A stretch of DNA of 64,000 bases from Echinometra lucunter (taxonomy: Eukaryota; Echinodermata; Echinoidea; Camarodonta; Echinometridae): contig CM057167.1 of assembly GCA_029962745.1 (NCBI GenBank), forward strand, positions 22,555,951 through 22,619,950, written 5' to 3'. Below, in pieces: positions 8,893 to 22,090 of the stretch (positions are counted from its first letter, which is position 1; each line of letters begins with the position of its first letter). Under the pieces are notes generated by a model. That model was given only the letters and a program-made list of their open reading frames with translations, was not told where the DNA came from and did not search any database. Position numbers and translations under genes: made by a program.

Positions 8893-11800
8893 TCCTTTAG
8901 CTGCATTGTCTGCACAGTGCCCATGTCTCCGCATACGCGTAACTGCGGGATTCTAACATCACAAAAGACACAACGAACACATCATCTTCATATAAATTTT
9001 GATGGGCAAACCTGGAGAATAGGGGACCGGAACGCGCTGGCATATTTACTTGTGTGCAAGCAAATGCAGCCCAGTGGCAGCGCCGCGGCGATGGGGATGA
9101 TCTGCACAAGATTCAGCGATGAAACATTTGTGAGTTTGAGTACATTTCTGGTCAAAATCAAAATGATTTTCATCACATAACCAAAAATCTGAAAGCTGAG
9201 AGGACAATGTAATATATTTATTAGAACATAATTACCTGATCAAAACATATTTTAAAGTCATTTTGAACTCAATTATGGACTTGTCACATACCCTGACCCT
9301 TGGCAGTCTATTTCAATGTCAAGATTTACATTCATTTATTGCATGTGTGTAGCTTTAGGACCCCTTCATTTTTCCGTACAAAATTTGGTACCGGCATTGA
9401 TATCGACCTGAAAATATGTATTATTGACATTCACCCTTCATAATTTTCTGCATAAATCAACTTTTGAATATGTAGAATCAAGATATAAAGATGAAATTTA
9501 CACAAACCAATGATTTTTATGACTTTTTAGCTGCTGAAACAAAGTGTGTAGCTTATAGGTCCCCCCATCATACATGACTCCCATTTAGCAGTAGAGGCGC
9601 ACAGCCACTTTGGGAGACTTTTGAGACTTTGATTCAATATCTCCAATATAGACTGAACAAGAGGACAATAGAAACAACTCCAACAATAAGGCCCCTTTTC
9701 TCAGCCAAATTTTTTTTTTTGTCTCTAAAATCAGAAGCCCATTTTTTGTTTTGTGTGTGCATCATAAAAACATTGTTATGAAACAAAAATAGTTTGCAGA
9801 CTTTTAAAGTAGACGAGCAATAGGGGTAATTTTTCATGAGGAATCTGCTTATCACATTTTCATTTTGAGCCAAGGTAATCCTTTTGCCGCAAATGTAAAA
9901 AAGAAAATTATACCGCATTCATTCTGAGCTCTCGTCCCATATCAGCAATGGAGCAGTGCCGGAGTGCTACAGGATGGTTGTCAGTTTGAATGCTCCAGAG
10001 TAACACTGTCTTGTCTCAGCATCGTATCAAACTAAAACACCGATCACCTAACTTCAGCTCCGTTGCTGATACTAGACATGGCCATTGTGAGTGCATCCCA
10101 TTGCAGCTCCCGGTTAAACCACATGTTTTATGTTTATTATACCGAAGGTCGCGCTCATTATTTTCAGAACTTGGGGGTCACCTGTGGGGTCGTGAACCAG
10201 TCATGAGGTTTACTTACTGTGGATTGACCCCAATTCAGTATGAATACACAGATAAAATTTGATGCTTGCAACACCCGAGTAACTTGCTTACTGTGAATGC
10301 ATTTAATACGGGTTTATGACAGGATAGCCGCTCCGTATCAATCCAGTAGTGAATTTGAAAGCCAGTATGAATGCGGTATTGGTCTCCTAAATGGGAGACT
10401 GTCTCCCAAATAGGCTACCAAAAATGTTTACATACTTGTAACTTGTAAGTCTCTGATAGGAGATGGTTTCCCAAAGAGGAAACAGTCTCCAATATCGGCC
10501 ATGCACCTGTACTGTTTAGCTAGGGAGAACGATGTAAACAAAAACACAAACACTGTCAAAATCACCCTTTCTAACGTGCTGTTTAATACCTCTGCAAACT
10601 GCATTCAGAGTTTGCTAGTATTCCCCATTCTTGTCATTTAGTCAAGGGAAAAGTAAAGACAAAAGTTGACTTTCCAGGAGCATTGGTAATTTGGTATGGT
10701 GAGCTGTACAAAGTTATGTGACTGCAGACCCATGTAGCTGAGAAAAGTAAATGCCTACAATGATCAGTAAATTCTCGGAAAATATTTGCTTTTTACACCC
10801 TAGAATGATCAAATATCTTATATCCATCCAATTCCTGTAATTCGATCTTAATTAGATCTATTTTGATCAAGAGAAATTCTCAGATATTTTTTTTTTGATC
10901 ACTGCTCTGCTCCTCTGGAGCTCACTCATGAGTTAGGGAACACTATCTTGCCTATTGTCAACACTTTCCCCTGTAGAAAGATTCCTTGACAGATTTATTT
11001 TGGCATTGATTAGACTTCACTGCTTCATTCAGTGATGCTCATTTGATTATTATATAATAAACATGAAAGCCCTGGAAATCCACAGTGCACACCTGCAAAG
11101 AGTGATATGAAGAATAAATGCTGGAAGATGAATATTTTTGTTAATAAATGTTGGACAACAGCATTGACCTCAAAGTGTGCTGTAGAAAAAATACCCCTCC
11201 TATTTTGAGTGCTCTAAAATGAACCCCTTGGGACATTTTTAATATACAATGTATCTGATATTTAGGGTTATTTGGGATATTTGCTAGTTACCCCCAAATG
11301 ATGTATTTTGGTCTCATACAGTAATGATAACAATGCTCAAAGAAGTGACCAAGGATTACAGAATCTACATCTCCTGGGTATCCAGATGATGATAGTGATG
11401 GAAAAAATTTGTATGCACTGTGTCAGAAATAATTATGAGTGAATGTGAGTCAGTTTCTCCCAATGCAGGGAACAGAAATCTGTTACCGGAACTCTGATCA
11501 TCTTAAAGAACAGGGAAGTACCAGTACATGCTGTCTGTAAATGTTGATGTTGGCAATGAACATCAATACATGTACAATGTACATAAACACATATATCCTT
11601 TGGCTTATGGACATTCTCTCACCATCTGGATTCTGTAGTGAGTCCGATGTTGAAAATGATACGTCTGTGTCAGGTTCTTATGGACACAAACCTGGATACA
11701 GGATATGGCATGAAAACATGTTCAAAATTCTTTGCTCTTGAATTGCATTGACTCCATGTTGGAGCTATGTCAACCAGCTAGTCTGGTTACAAGATGTTGT

Positions 11801-11980
11801 TAGTTTGCAGGCGCAGAACTCTTTGTCAATTAAAAAAAATTGCATTTGTGAAAGTGTCTGAACTGTGAGACTACATGTATAATAGGCCCTGTACTACTGA
11901 TGTAAATATTAAAAAGTGAATGATAAGCACCGTAAACTATGAAACAGCAACGACAGCAACAACTATGGTTACTCCTATCA
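8893..11980. other. Non-coding, no gene recognised
   Basis: Mostly AT-rich unique-looking sequence. Bases 9340-9360 and 9545-9565 share a GTGTGTAGCTT-AGG motif. Bases 10385-10500 contain several GGAGAC/GTCTCC inverted pairs. A possible ATG exon at 9064 was considered and rejected. No RNA gene was seen. Confidence 0.45.
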
Positions 11981-11983
11981 TAA

Positions 11984-12480
11984 CCTAGCCTTTTGTCAAG
12001 GTCTCGTGACCGAGGTTTACAACTGATGGCTGAAATGAGACTACTTGTGAGACCCTGTTTTTGTTGTTGTTAATTTGGTTTTATTTGGCAATTAGTCAGA
12101 ATTGACTATTTTCACCGCAAATTTTCTTTTATTTCGTATAAAATTACATATTCCTAATCAAATATTTTTCCAAAATTTACTTATTTGTATGCTTTTTTTT
12201 TGGGGGGGGGGGGGGGGGGTTTTTTCCCCTTTCATCTTGGAAAAACTAAATTGGTACTCGTGCATCGATAACGCACTCCAAATTTCGCCTCTACCCGCAC
12301 ATGTCCGCTTCACACAATCCCTCACCCTTTTGATATGCCATCTTACCAGCCATTGAAGTACATGCAAGTAGTCTCGTTTCAGCCGTTGGACATAAACTCA
12401 GTCATGAGGCCTTGACAAAAGGCCACTTTCTTGTGTGTTCCCCCAGGGTCTCGCGAGTAGTTTGTTTCAGCCGTCAGATA
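11984..12480. repeat. Inverted-repeat element (foldback) around a G run
   Basis: Bases 11988-12057 (CCTTTTGTCAAGGTCTCGTG, then GATGGCTGAAATGAGACTA) are reverse-complemented at about 12366-12423. A second partial copy lies at 12444-12478 (CAGGGTCTCGCGAGTAGT). The centre holds a T run and about 18 consecutive G. Probably a non-autonomous DNA element. Confidence 0.7.
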
Positions 12481-12530
12481 TACATGTAAATAAACACAGT
12501 CACAGTGATGTAAGCAGTATTTTGTTAATG

Positions 12531-13543
12531 ACACAGGGTAATTTTTTTGTTTGTTTTGTATTTATGTTTTTATTGTAAAACAAAACAGCAAAACTTCACA
12601 TGATATACAGCTACTAAAAATATCTACACAACTGATGACAAGATGACACATACACAAGACACAAGACAAACACAATTCTCTCAGTAGCAAAAAGATAAAG
12701 AATAAATGAATAAGTAAATACATAAATCAATAGATAAGAAATAAATACATACATGTAAAGGCATCCCGATTCCAGAATATGGAGAAAACAATAATTTTGT
12801 AAGGGATAAACATTAATCTAAATTAAAGGACCACTTCTTGAAATGCAGTGCCAAATTATTATTCTTTTCAGCTATACAGTACTCTGTTTTGTGTTTGACT
12901 TTGACAAAGGTTATAAAAGCCTGAAAATTTGAATCAATTTCTTGAAACTTGCATCTCATAATATAGAATTTAAGACATAAAAACAAGAAATTGATACACA
13001 TATGTTTGCCACCAATATCAAAACTAAAAATGAAACTGACATCAGGATATACTGTTGTTTCATGAATAATACTGTCAATGTAGTCTGTGAGCTTCTTTTT
13101 AAATGGTAAGAACTTTTCGCATTCCCTTAAAATATGTTTTAAAGTTTCAGGGCAGTTACCACAAAAATAGCGCAGTGGTGACTCACTTCTGTCAATTTTA
13201 TATAAGAAAGCTTTCACTGCAATAGCATTATGAAATAATTTGAAATAAAATGACTTTAACTGGGTCTCTGTAGTACATTTGTTTCTCTTGTGAACTGATG
13301 GCCATTTAATGTCATTGGAATCCAAGCCTAACCATTCTTCCCATTTGCTTTCTATCTTTTGACAAGACACAAATTCTTTGCTTCTCAAGACATCATAAGC
13401 ATGTTTTGGAACCTTATAATAATAGAGACATTTATACTAGTGCGCAAACACCTTACAAGTTTTTGCCAACCGTGATAAAATTGAATCAAACAAGTCTTCT
13501 GTTACCTCTTTAGGATCAAGAAACCAATCTACACAGGGTAATT
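12531..13543 (-). mobile_element. 5'-truncated L1-like LINE copy with 13-bp target duplication
   Basis: The insertion at 12544-13530 is flanked by exact direct repeats ACACAGGGTAATT at 12531-12543 and 13531-13543. On the minus strand it opens inside an ORF and its 3' end is A-rich (T-rich on plus at 12542-12580). A 13-bp target duplication, 5' truncation and an A-rich 3' end together are the signature of target-primed reverse transcription. The coding part is listed separately. Confidence 0.85.
12813..13530 (-). pseudogene. LINE reverse-transcriptase C-terminal fragment (zinc-knuckle region)
   Basis: The minus-strand translation runs from DWFLDPKEV near 13525, through one TAG stop at about 13440, to KKWSFNLD and a stop near 12813. 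The part after the stop codon contains LKSFYFKLFHNAIAVKAFLY, SPLRYFCGNCPETLKHIL and REC. The C-x-x-C-(x)4-H-(x)4-C pattern is the zinc-binding segment that follows the RNase/RT region in L1-type and related non-LTR elements. The polymerase and endonuclease are missing because the copy is 5'-truncated, and the internal stop confirms it is inactive. Confidence 0.8.
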
Positions 13544-14220
13544 GTTATTGCTGCAGTTGGGTTTTACATTAGGGTTAGGTAAGGTGCCTTGAATTTGGTT
13601 AATGTGGCCATTACAGCTGCAGAGCTAGTATCGAGGAAGTACATACATGTATGTGTTGTGCACCACCTGTTAATGTGCCTGTATCCCATAATGTGTTCAT
13701 CTCTAAAGGCCTTTTCACATATCGCAGTGGTAAACCTGTGCTGTTGTTTTTTAGGTGGCCTGTCATTTATGACAGATCACCTTTTACTTTCGCTGGAATT
13801 TTCTTTCTTTATTCATTTTCTTTTTATTCTCCCCCCCCCCCACTTTTTTGTGCAGTCTTAATCTCAGAATCTACTCGATCAATTTTCTTGAAATGTTTTC
13901 GTCAGTCATCCGTTGCCATCTGGAAAAGTGCCAAAATTTTTCTTAAGGTCAAGGTCATCATGACGTCATCCTGGCGCCATTTTGTAAATATCATGTCATG
14001 CTCATATCTTCATAACGGAATGTCATTTTTTATTCATATTTGGCATGATCAATATTCATATCAATCTTAACAATTCCGTCTATTTAGACGCGTACGCGTA
14101 CGTGTGCACGTCAGTGCGTGCGCAAATTTTGAAAATGCTCACATCACTTTTCTATCAAACCAAAGTCCATTTCAGGTGAATTTTTAAGCATTTCAAAAAT
14201 TTCCGCGCGTAGGACTATCT
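13544..14220. other. Non-coding, probable old repeat
   Basis: Contains a C run at 13831-13842 and a CpG-rich alternating purine-pyrimidine stretch at 14090-14112 (ACGCGTACGCGTACGTGTG). No gene supported. Confidence 0.45.
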
Positions 14221-14224
14221 CGCT

Positions 14225-14545
14225 TATTGTCTGTCGATTTTCACCGGGATTTCAACATGTTGTAGCTGAGACAATTCTCTATCATAAGGCTTTCCTTTAT
14301 TTTTCTTTTTGATAACGGCATCATGGTATAATTTTACGATAAACGGAGGCATGTCAATTTTTCACATTTTGTGTGTATTATCTATGGGACATGACCTTTT
14401 CTTAATTCTTGATTCTACATTCCCGTCTTTTTTGAGCAACAGCTCTGTTATTTCTGCTTGATTTTCGCCCAGCTTCAAGTAAGTTGTAGCTGAGAAAATT
14501 CTCTATGGTAAGCGTACCATTCATTTTTTAATCAGATGTTGGGAA
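14225..14545. repeat. Two diverged direct copies, period ~215 bp
   Basis: The motif GTTGTAGCTGAGA-AATTCTCTAT, preceded by GATTTTC-CC, occurs at about 14235-14285 and again at 14455-14505. This is a decayed tandem repeat. Confidence 0.55.
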
Positions 14546-14620
14546 CATATCAAAATTTTAACTGGAAGATACAGTGTATGATATAGGAATCCCATTTTCC
14601 ATCTACGTGCTATCTCTATG

Positions 14621-14697
14621 GGCTATATTCTGGTCCATCAGTAAAGCACTTGCCTCACATGCTCAAGGTCCCTGGTTCATTTCCCGGTGATGGCGGT
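14621..14697 (+). repeat. tRNA-like sequence, possible SINE head
   Basis: AGTAAAGCACTTGCCTCACA resembles a tRNA D-arm to anticodon region, and CCTGGTTCATTTCCCGG resembles a T-arm with B box (GGTTC-A-TCC). The acceptor stem does not pair, so it is not a functional tRNA. A tRNA-derived SINE or tRNA pseudogene is the likely source. Confidence 0.4.
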
Positions 14698-14699
14698 GT

Positions 14700-17600
14700 C
14701 AATTTTAAAAAAAAGAAGGTTTTTTACCCTTTCATATTACCATCTTCTTCAATTACTTTTACACATACAATTACAAACAATGCAATAACTGTTATTTTGC
14801 CTGTTATTTCTATTGCCATGCAGTGTACAATACTTTATTTACAACCCAATTGCAAATATGACTCATGAGCCTGTATTGAACCTTTAGGGTTAACTTTGCA
14901 TAATACTAAAAATCAAATCGTCCTGTTTCTGTGATGCTAGTCTCCTTCTCAGACCTTAATATTTTTTTAGTTCATCAGGTCATCGTGAGGTCATCAAGGT
15001 GCCACTTTTGAAAGTGAGGTAATCAGGTCATATCTTCTTAACCCATAGACGTACAAGCCTTTACTATGATTTCCATCGATCACTCAAAAAGTACACACCT
15101 TCCCGCCGGCAACGCTAGTCTCATCCTATTTTTAGCCCTTGGCATCTGCATTTTAGTTGAGGGTACGCGCTCAAGAAAAGGATTTTATTCATGGGGGAAA
15201 AAAAATGCCATCACACATCTCTTCATTTTCTGTGTCTTGTCAATAGAATGAATTAATTCAAACATCTTATCACTCTACTCTGTTCTTCATATAGTGCAAT
15301 ATATCATTATTGTCCATTCATTTTCCAAACCTATTGCATGTTTCACCCCCATACGATGATGGAATCTCCCATCCACGAAAAAGTCCAGACGGCAGAGTTT
15401 ATTTCTCACAAAGGGATCAGACAAATACGTCAAAAGTATGATCATAAAAATGTAGAAGTATAGAATGGATTGTTGTATTATTTGAATTTATTTACATGAA
15501 AAATGAATAGGTATGTACATGCAATCATGTTTTGATTTATACATAATGCAAAATCAATGAAATCCGAAAGTTTCACCCCCCTAAAAGAAATGGAACAACC
15601 CACACTGCGTATGCAAATTTTAGGACAATGCCATACGCTTATCACTTTCCCGCCCGATAACAGACATTGTGCAGTGCAGTGAATGTGTATCGTGATCTGA
15701 ACGAAGCCTGAATGTGTAGTCTTGTCTTCTAAACCTTTCAAATGTATGTAAGCATTTTTAGAGACATGTCATTTAGGCAAATATTGTAATAAGAAATTTG
15801 AGCAAGTGACACAGTTGTCTGAATTGGATTCGACATTCAAATGAATGAAAATACATCAAAACTGTAATAAAGAAGCTTATTAGAATAAATAGTAAGTGAA
15901 TAATTACTAGAAATAAAGACTAGCGACCCCAGCTAGATCAAGCTCCCAGGCAAGGCCACGTGCACAGACACAGGCCAGCTGCATGTTTACAGATTTTTTG
16001 GTGGTGTTTATCGAAATGTTATCTCCTGTTTATAAACAAATTCGGTCTTGGCCAGCCAGAAAATAAATTGAGATGATAAGAAGAGAGGTTGAGAATGGGA
16101 AACAAGGCCTGAATTATGAATCAGATTTGTAACAAGTGTTCCTCTCCCCATTTTTTCCCAATAGCGATATACTGTCTCTATCATCAAAGAGGAAGAGAAA
16201 TTCAGGGGGAAAATTTTGGAAGAGAAGTAGAATTGTTTTTGTGATTGTCTTTAGTAGGATTAGGGGGGATTAGGGGTGGCGATTTATATTTTTCATAAAT
16301 GGCAAAGCCATATAGTCTAGGTGTTGGAATGCATGGCCACCAGCTTGGTGCATGTGCAGACTTTCAGGGCGCTGATTCACGATGTCGATGAAAAAATGAT
16401 GTACGAGACATAACACAATTTCATGTTATATTTTCATTCTCAATGGGAACACAACAACGAGGAAAGAGAATAAACACATTTAGGAACTGTATTTCCCAGA
16501 TGTATCAATAATTTGGCTACTAAAAATAGGATTGCAGAGATTGAGACCAAAGTCGCTCGGTGTTTACACTCGCACTTCACAGTCAAACGTACGGCATACA
16601 CGACACGTAAGTAGTGCATCCAACACACACACAGGTCACAGCATGGCGCTGCACAAATAAAACAGATTATTAGTTTAGGCGAAATTCAGGCTAAACCATG
16701 GAAAATAAACAACAAAGGAACACAATTTTCCGTAAAGAAATAAAGATACATCACATGACAGTTATTCACAGTGACGACAGAAGAGTGTAGAAGCAAAAAA
16801 AAAAGCAGAAACGACAGGGGAAAAATCACACACTGACGTAGTCAAACTAAAAACTGTTGCGCTAATGCACAGTGCACAGATCAACGTCGCATCAAAGAAA
16901 CACAATGCTCAACCACAACTCACCAAAACTCCACTAGATAAAAAAATCAAACGCTAATATATCCACAGAAAGTAAGAATTATCCTGAACAAATGTTTAAA
17001 TGGATGTAAATGAATGAAAAAAATGATGAGACAATGCAAATAAAGGATGAAAACTAGCTTCCCTGCGTATCGCAGAGCCAAACTGGTGGCCATGTTCGAG
17101 TCCCAGTCAGACAATATTGCGATCGCAAATATCGATAATAGGGGATTTCCCGGGATACGCGCGGTTTCTATGCAGCGACGTCAACATTTTCCAGGCTCGT
17201 ACGGACTCAGAGTGAAATGTCCAATTGGGGCCTTTCTAAAATGAATAGCTCAGCATGCAAATTTATTCATGAGGTATGAGAGGTACCTCCTGACTGGCCA
17301 ATTTTCGCTCTTTCTTCCTGTCCAGGTCCCAGGTCATGGGAAGGCCTAGTTTTCTCACAACACCCAAAACGTCGCCTTTAGGCGACGCTGTACGTCTATG
17401 GGTTAACTGAAATTCATTTGCTCCTTTATATTCGACATGGTTGGAGTTACAATGGTACATGTATTTAGTACTCTTCAGGACTATGACAGTGAGATTTTGT
17501 TGACGATGATAATGATCATGATTATAATGATGACCATGATGATGAAAATGATATAAATATAAAGGCTATCATACTATTAACGGTCATCAGTGTCATGACA

Positions 17601-17740
17601 TTTATGACAGATTATTTATGACATTTAATGTCGACGTCCTCCGAGACATTCTTTTACTATAAAATTTTGACAGACCACCTACATGTAATTCGTCCCCAGT
17701 GACGAATTTAAATTTCTTGTGTTCTGCTTGTAAATGCAAG
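14700..17740. other. Non-coding, no gene recognised
   Basis: AT-rich sequence with a mildly CpG-enriched part at 17050-17240 that could be an untranslated first exon or promoter, for example of the WIPF gene. There is no supporting splice evidence. A GAT/ATG simple repeat lies at 17505-17560. Confidence 0.4.
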
Positions 17741-18260
17741 GCTTGACATTAGCGGTGGCCTGGGGCCACCAAAATTGGCTCCCGGGCCACCATTTTTCAA
17801 AAAGTGATAAGTTTGGTGGCCCGAATCGGGCAACCAAAAAATTTTAAGTTAACGCAATTTACGTGCATGTTAATTATACACATTTAGCTCCTTCTGCTAT
17901 CCGAATTGCAAGTCAGTTTGTTTGCGGTTCATCAGCGATGATGCAGTTTGAGTTAGCGCAACACCACTCTAATTGCACCTGGATCTAGTTGCGGTGAGCT
18001 AGCCGACCTCAAATGAAAGTTAGATTAGTCTTATGGCAGTATATATAGGCCTCGGTCTGCGGCCGTGTGTATTTTCCGCGCACCACACTAGGCCTGTTTC
18101 GAGTCTAAAGTTAGTACACGATAGAACGTCCTAAAATGTCACTACACGAATAATATAATTTCTATCTACTACTCGGAAACATAGCTTGAATTTCAGAATG
18201 ATCCATCAAAAATGCGAAATCAATAATGAAATCAAGAATGCTTCTCTCCATTTCAAAGTT
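17741..18260. repeat. Dispersed repeat with mirrored GGCCACC/GGTGGCC motifs
   Basis: The 5' part (GGTGGCCTGGGGCCACCAAA, later GGTGGCCCGAATCGGGCAAC) resembles 26390-26475, 26685-26765 and 27838-27930. The 3' part (ACTCGGAAACAT followed by TCAAG or TTCAG and ATC) matches 26985-27040. The blocks are therefore copies of one dispersed family whose ends contain G/C-rich inverted motifs. Confidence 0.6.
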
Positions 18261-18389
18261 TGGTAAGCTAGTTCGGAACTTGGGTCGCTTATTAGCCCTC
18301 TATTACCCTCAATAAACACGCTCCAAGAGGGTTGAGGCCTGAAAGAAACTGTCAAATTTTATGAGTAGGATTTTCCCTCATGGTCATAC

Positions 18390-18460
18390 AGGGAAGAGAA
18401 AGAGAGAGAGAGGGGAAGAGAGTGAGAGAGAAAGAGAGAGTGAGAGGGGGCGAGAATGTG
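18390..18460. repeat. (GA)n-rich simple repeat
   Basis: Imperfect GAGAGAGA tract; the ORF across it is an artefact. Confidence 0.85.
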
Positions 18461-19700
18461 TTGTGGTCACTTGCCCCGCATTCAGTCTATGTCCCGTTTA
18501 CTGGGGAGAGGAAGGAGGGAGAGATCTTATCTTTTTTATGACCGAGCGTCCACACTTAGTTCGAATCTCCTGCTATGCGGGGGACGAATCACGGCTTCCG
18601 GTGCGTTAGGTACAGTGCATAGTAAATTTCGCGCATGCGCACTTATGATAAAAGCAGGTGCGAGATGTCGAATTACGAGGGATTACGAGGCCAAGGTCTC
18701 TCCCCCCTCCAAAAACCCAACCTGGTTTGGGGGGAGAGGGGGACAAGTCCCGGCGAGCGACATCCCCCGCTTTAATAGCGGGACATAGTCTGAACGCGGT
18801 GTAAATGTGGTCAGTGACCACACTGCTTTAAAATTCTGAACAGGTACACATATATCCATTCATATGGCTAAAAGTGTACAAGGGTAGAAAAATGTGTTAA
18901 TTGCACAGGCTTAATTTCCACTATTAGGCCAGACATCTCCTGCTCTCCCATATCTTGAATTTATATACTGATCTAGGGCTTCAGAGCTCCTAGTGTTGCA
19001 AGTATTTCCCCCATAAGTCTCCGCTTCGGGTCACACTCCCATCCCGCTGTTCGCGCGGGAGGGGGAATCCCCCCACCCGCCCCCATCCTCAGGAGTGGCA
19101 GCACATGTCCTTGACATGTGTGGATTTTTTTCTGGCGAGAAGCCTGAATGTCAGTGACGCTGTTTAGTGTTTACTACTCCATATGTGAACACATGCAGGG
19201 CTTGGCTGCTTGATGTTGTTCTTTAGTGTTGTTTAGTGTTGTACACTGTTAATGTTTCTTTTGGCTTGTTGTAAAACACATGGGCAGCTCATGGAGAGTA
19301 TCCGCATTGAGTATAAATGTAAATATTGTTCATATTACAAGGGATCCACTTCCCGTCAGGATTAAGCCCATGCTTAACTTACCTCTCAAAACAGGTTGAG
19401 AAGCGTGCACTAAGTGTGGATCACATGATGCTCATGCTGATTTCGATAGTGTTCATGTAGCTGTAAAAGATGAATGTTAAAAGTCTAGACTTGTCCGCAC
19501 TTATTCCCTTTCTGCCCCAAATGTGAAAAGGGTAAATACTGTAAGATACATTTTGCCTTAATTTGTTCCAGTTGTGTAATTGTTTTTGATATAATTCTCG
19601 CGTTTCACAATATACTGTATGCACCACCAACGTCCGTACCATGACTGGCTTATTTTCCAACTCGCGGGTCGACAACTGAGTTCAAGATAGCAGACGTTGT
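18461..19700. other. Non-coding, G/C-run repeat fragments
   Basis: Bases 18690-18790 and 19015-19090 hold short opposing C and G runs like those in the other G/C-run repeats. No gene supported. Confidence 0.45.
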
Positions 19701-19702
19701 GA

Positions 19703-19819
19703 GTGAGAGTTGACCATTTGAAGAAATATCTAACTGACCGAGGGATCCCAAGCGCAAGGAAGAAGAAGAATGAGTTGGTAGAATTAGCAGTGAGAGCCCA
19801 GGGAAAGTATGAAGTGTAA
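19703..19819 (+). pseudogene. SAP-like domain fragment, probable mobile-element relic
   Basis: The frame reads VRVDHLKKYLTDRGIPSARK, then KKNELVELAVRAQGKYEV and stop. L-K-x-Y-L-x-x-R-G-I-P-x-x-x-(K)-x-x-E-L-V-E-L-A is the helix-turn-helix signature of SAP-type DNA-binding motifs. Such motifs often open large repeat-family proteins in marine invertebrates. An in-frame stop lies just upstream at 19700-19702, no start codon is present, and no neighbouring domain was found. An exon of a host gene cannot be excluded. Confidence 0.4.
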
Positions 19820-21672
19820 GAAGTCAATTGGAATAGGAGCAGAAGAAGCGACTTGTGCATTGTGTTAATGGTACCGTTGTCAACCTTGTCGGCCCATCTC
19901 GCGCTAGAGTGACTGTCGCAACTGAACTGAATGAGGGCGCAAGGAATGCGAAACGCAAGAATTACAACTACAGGTACATGTACAATAAAAATAGAATCAA
20001 GTGATCGGATGCTACATGATGTGTGTCCATATATCCATGATCAAGAACATGGGTTGCAATTAAAATTTACTGATTCCAAATAAAAGTACTGAGTTTTTGT
20101 AATTGGGTTTTTCATCTCTGTGTAGTGGTATCTGGTTCGATTTCTGCACATCTGATGCTATGCAGTAGATTGTACAACAGATGATATGTACCGATATGCT
20201 TGTACATGAAATATGGTTAGTCTTCAGCCAAAGCTGAGAGAAGAATTCTTGAAGTGACTTACTTTCAATGCAAGCAGGAAATTGAGAGAAGCAAATAAAG
20301 TATAGAAGAAATAGTTTGAAAAAAATTGGACGGCCAATAAGGAAATTATTATTTTTTCCATAATACTTTATGAAGCATAAGAGCTACATGTACAGTGTAC
20401 ATGTGACTGAGATGAATTAACAATTTAGTCATGAATTTATGATGTCATTAAACATTGCCACTTGTATATTTTTATTTTGTAAATTTCACTCATCATCCTC
20501 AAGAAAGTGATTTCTTTTTATTCTTTACTCAAGTGGATGGTAATTTTTGTACATTTAATTATGTGAATGTTTTTTCACATTCAAAAGAGTATTTTATTGC
20601 ATAAATTAAGATAAGAATTCCTTCATTTAAAGAGGTTTTAGTACAAAAACAAATGTTGTTAAAAATCTATACAAAATAGTTTTTTTTTAAAATTTGAGGG
20701 TGACCATTGTTTTATATATACAGAAAATTTGACTTTAAATGGCATTTTGACTTGCCCTGCTGGGCTATGTCAAAGAAAAGTCTACATACATTGTACTGTA
20801 TGTGAATGACTAACTCCATTCCGAGTGTCATGGTATTTCATGCCATGCCATCTTGAATTTATACTTTCTAAGCTAGTGCATTGTTAAAGCAAGCAAGTGA
20901 ACGGATGCACGGAGCCCACCTACACAGTCCCACAATGTAGAATGAATGAATTCCACAATCCTATGTTGCCATTTCCTGAGAGATGTCTGAGTAGTTAGTT
21001 TTGCCTTGAGTCATCATTGGGCACGAGGGAACTTAGGCTATGTTTATACCAACTTCTATCCACTAGATGATTTTTAGTTAGTGTTAAAGCAACAGTGAAC
21101 TCACCCTTATTATGATGTACATGTATGTATTTACATTACAACAGAGCCAAGCCCTACTCAAAACCAGAGACTCTTAGAAACATTATCCTTTGTGGCTTCT
21201 CGTGAATTTCCTTAGTATGAATACAAATACATTTTAACAGATGTTACTCAAAAAATAAAGCTCTCATTGATCAGCATAGAGCATGCTGGGAGCAAAAAGA
21301 GGACAAAATCAGTAGTTTAGGACTGAGATGGCGCTATTTCAAAATCCCATACAAGGGTGCCAGTTCGCTCTGGCTTTAAAGGGATATTATAGTTCTGAGT
21401 CTACCGGATATAGCGTGGTCCAAATTCGGGATGAAGCGGAAATCCTCGGCCGTATACTGCGCTGGTGAAGTGTTATAGACATTCAATATGAAGCACACAC
21501 GCAGCACTGAGAATAGCTGACAATATTTTTCACTCAAAACACAAAATTTGAGAAAGTTTGTTGACCTTTGCACTGATGTGTAACTCAGTACCAAGAGAAA
21601 CACTTTCGAAGTAGAAACAAGGGCAGACGGCAAATATCTCGGAGCCCCATGTATTGTAACTATGATGTCCCT
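19820..21672. other. Non-coding, no gene recognised
   Basis: AT-rich sequence with scattered TACATGTA motifs. No exon, RNA or clear repeat was supported. Confidence 0.45.
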
Positions 21673-22090
21673 TTAACCCATTCATGACAGGAATTATTTA
21701 AAGCCTAATTTGATCAGCTTTTATTCTTCAAATTGGCAACACCAACATTTTTATTTTATTGCTACATTTTTCTTATAAAATGTCATGTATCTGAAATGGA
21801 TATATTTTTGACAGAAATTATGATGAGAAGTCAAAAAGTTGCCAATTTGCAAGGGAAAACGGTGATTTTAAACTTTCTATCACAATGCCAATTTAAGGAT
21901 TTTAATGCTTATTTTCCTTAAAAAAATTTTCAGCATCAAACAACGAATATTGATGCAACCAAAATGGGCACAGTATGTGTAGAATTTTTTGCTCTTTCTG
22001 CTCATGTATTTGGTATGATTTTTAGGGCTTTGCATCAAAAGATATTAGGCCAAACCACAAAATGTGGACCTCTGTCATGAATGGGTTATG
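21673..22090. mobile_element. piggyBac-like MITE, copy 1
   Basis: Starts TTAACCCATTCATGACAG and ends with the complementary CTGTCATGAATGGGTTA. A TTAA target followed by terminal CCC is characteristic of piggyBac-type elements. The inside is AT-rich and non-coding and includes GGTATGATTTTTAGGGCTTT. Other copies lie at 33286, 51099 and 63729. The right-hand TTAA has decayed to TTAT. Confidence 0.85.

Noticed and set aside
9064..9130. Possible first exon starting MQPSGSAAAMGMICTRFSDE with donor-like GTGAGT
   Set aside because: Weak start context at the first ATG, in-frame continuation in both directions, no family match and no following exon. Kept only as a weak possibility.
14621..14697. Functional tRNA gene
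   Set aside because: B-box-like and anticodon-like regions are present but the acceptor stem does not pair. Listed instead as a tRNA-like repeat.
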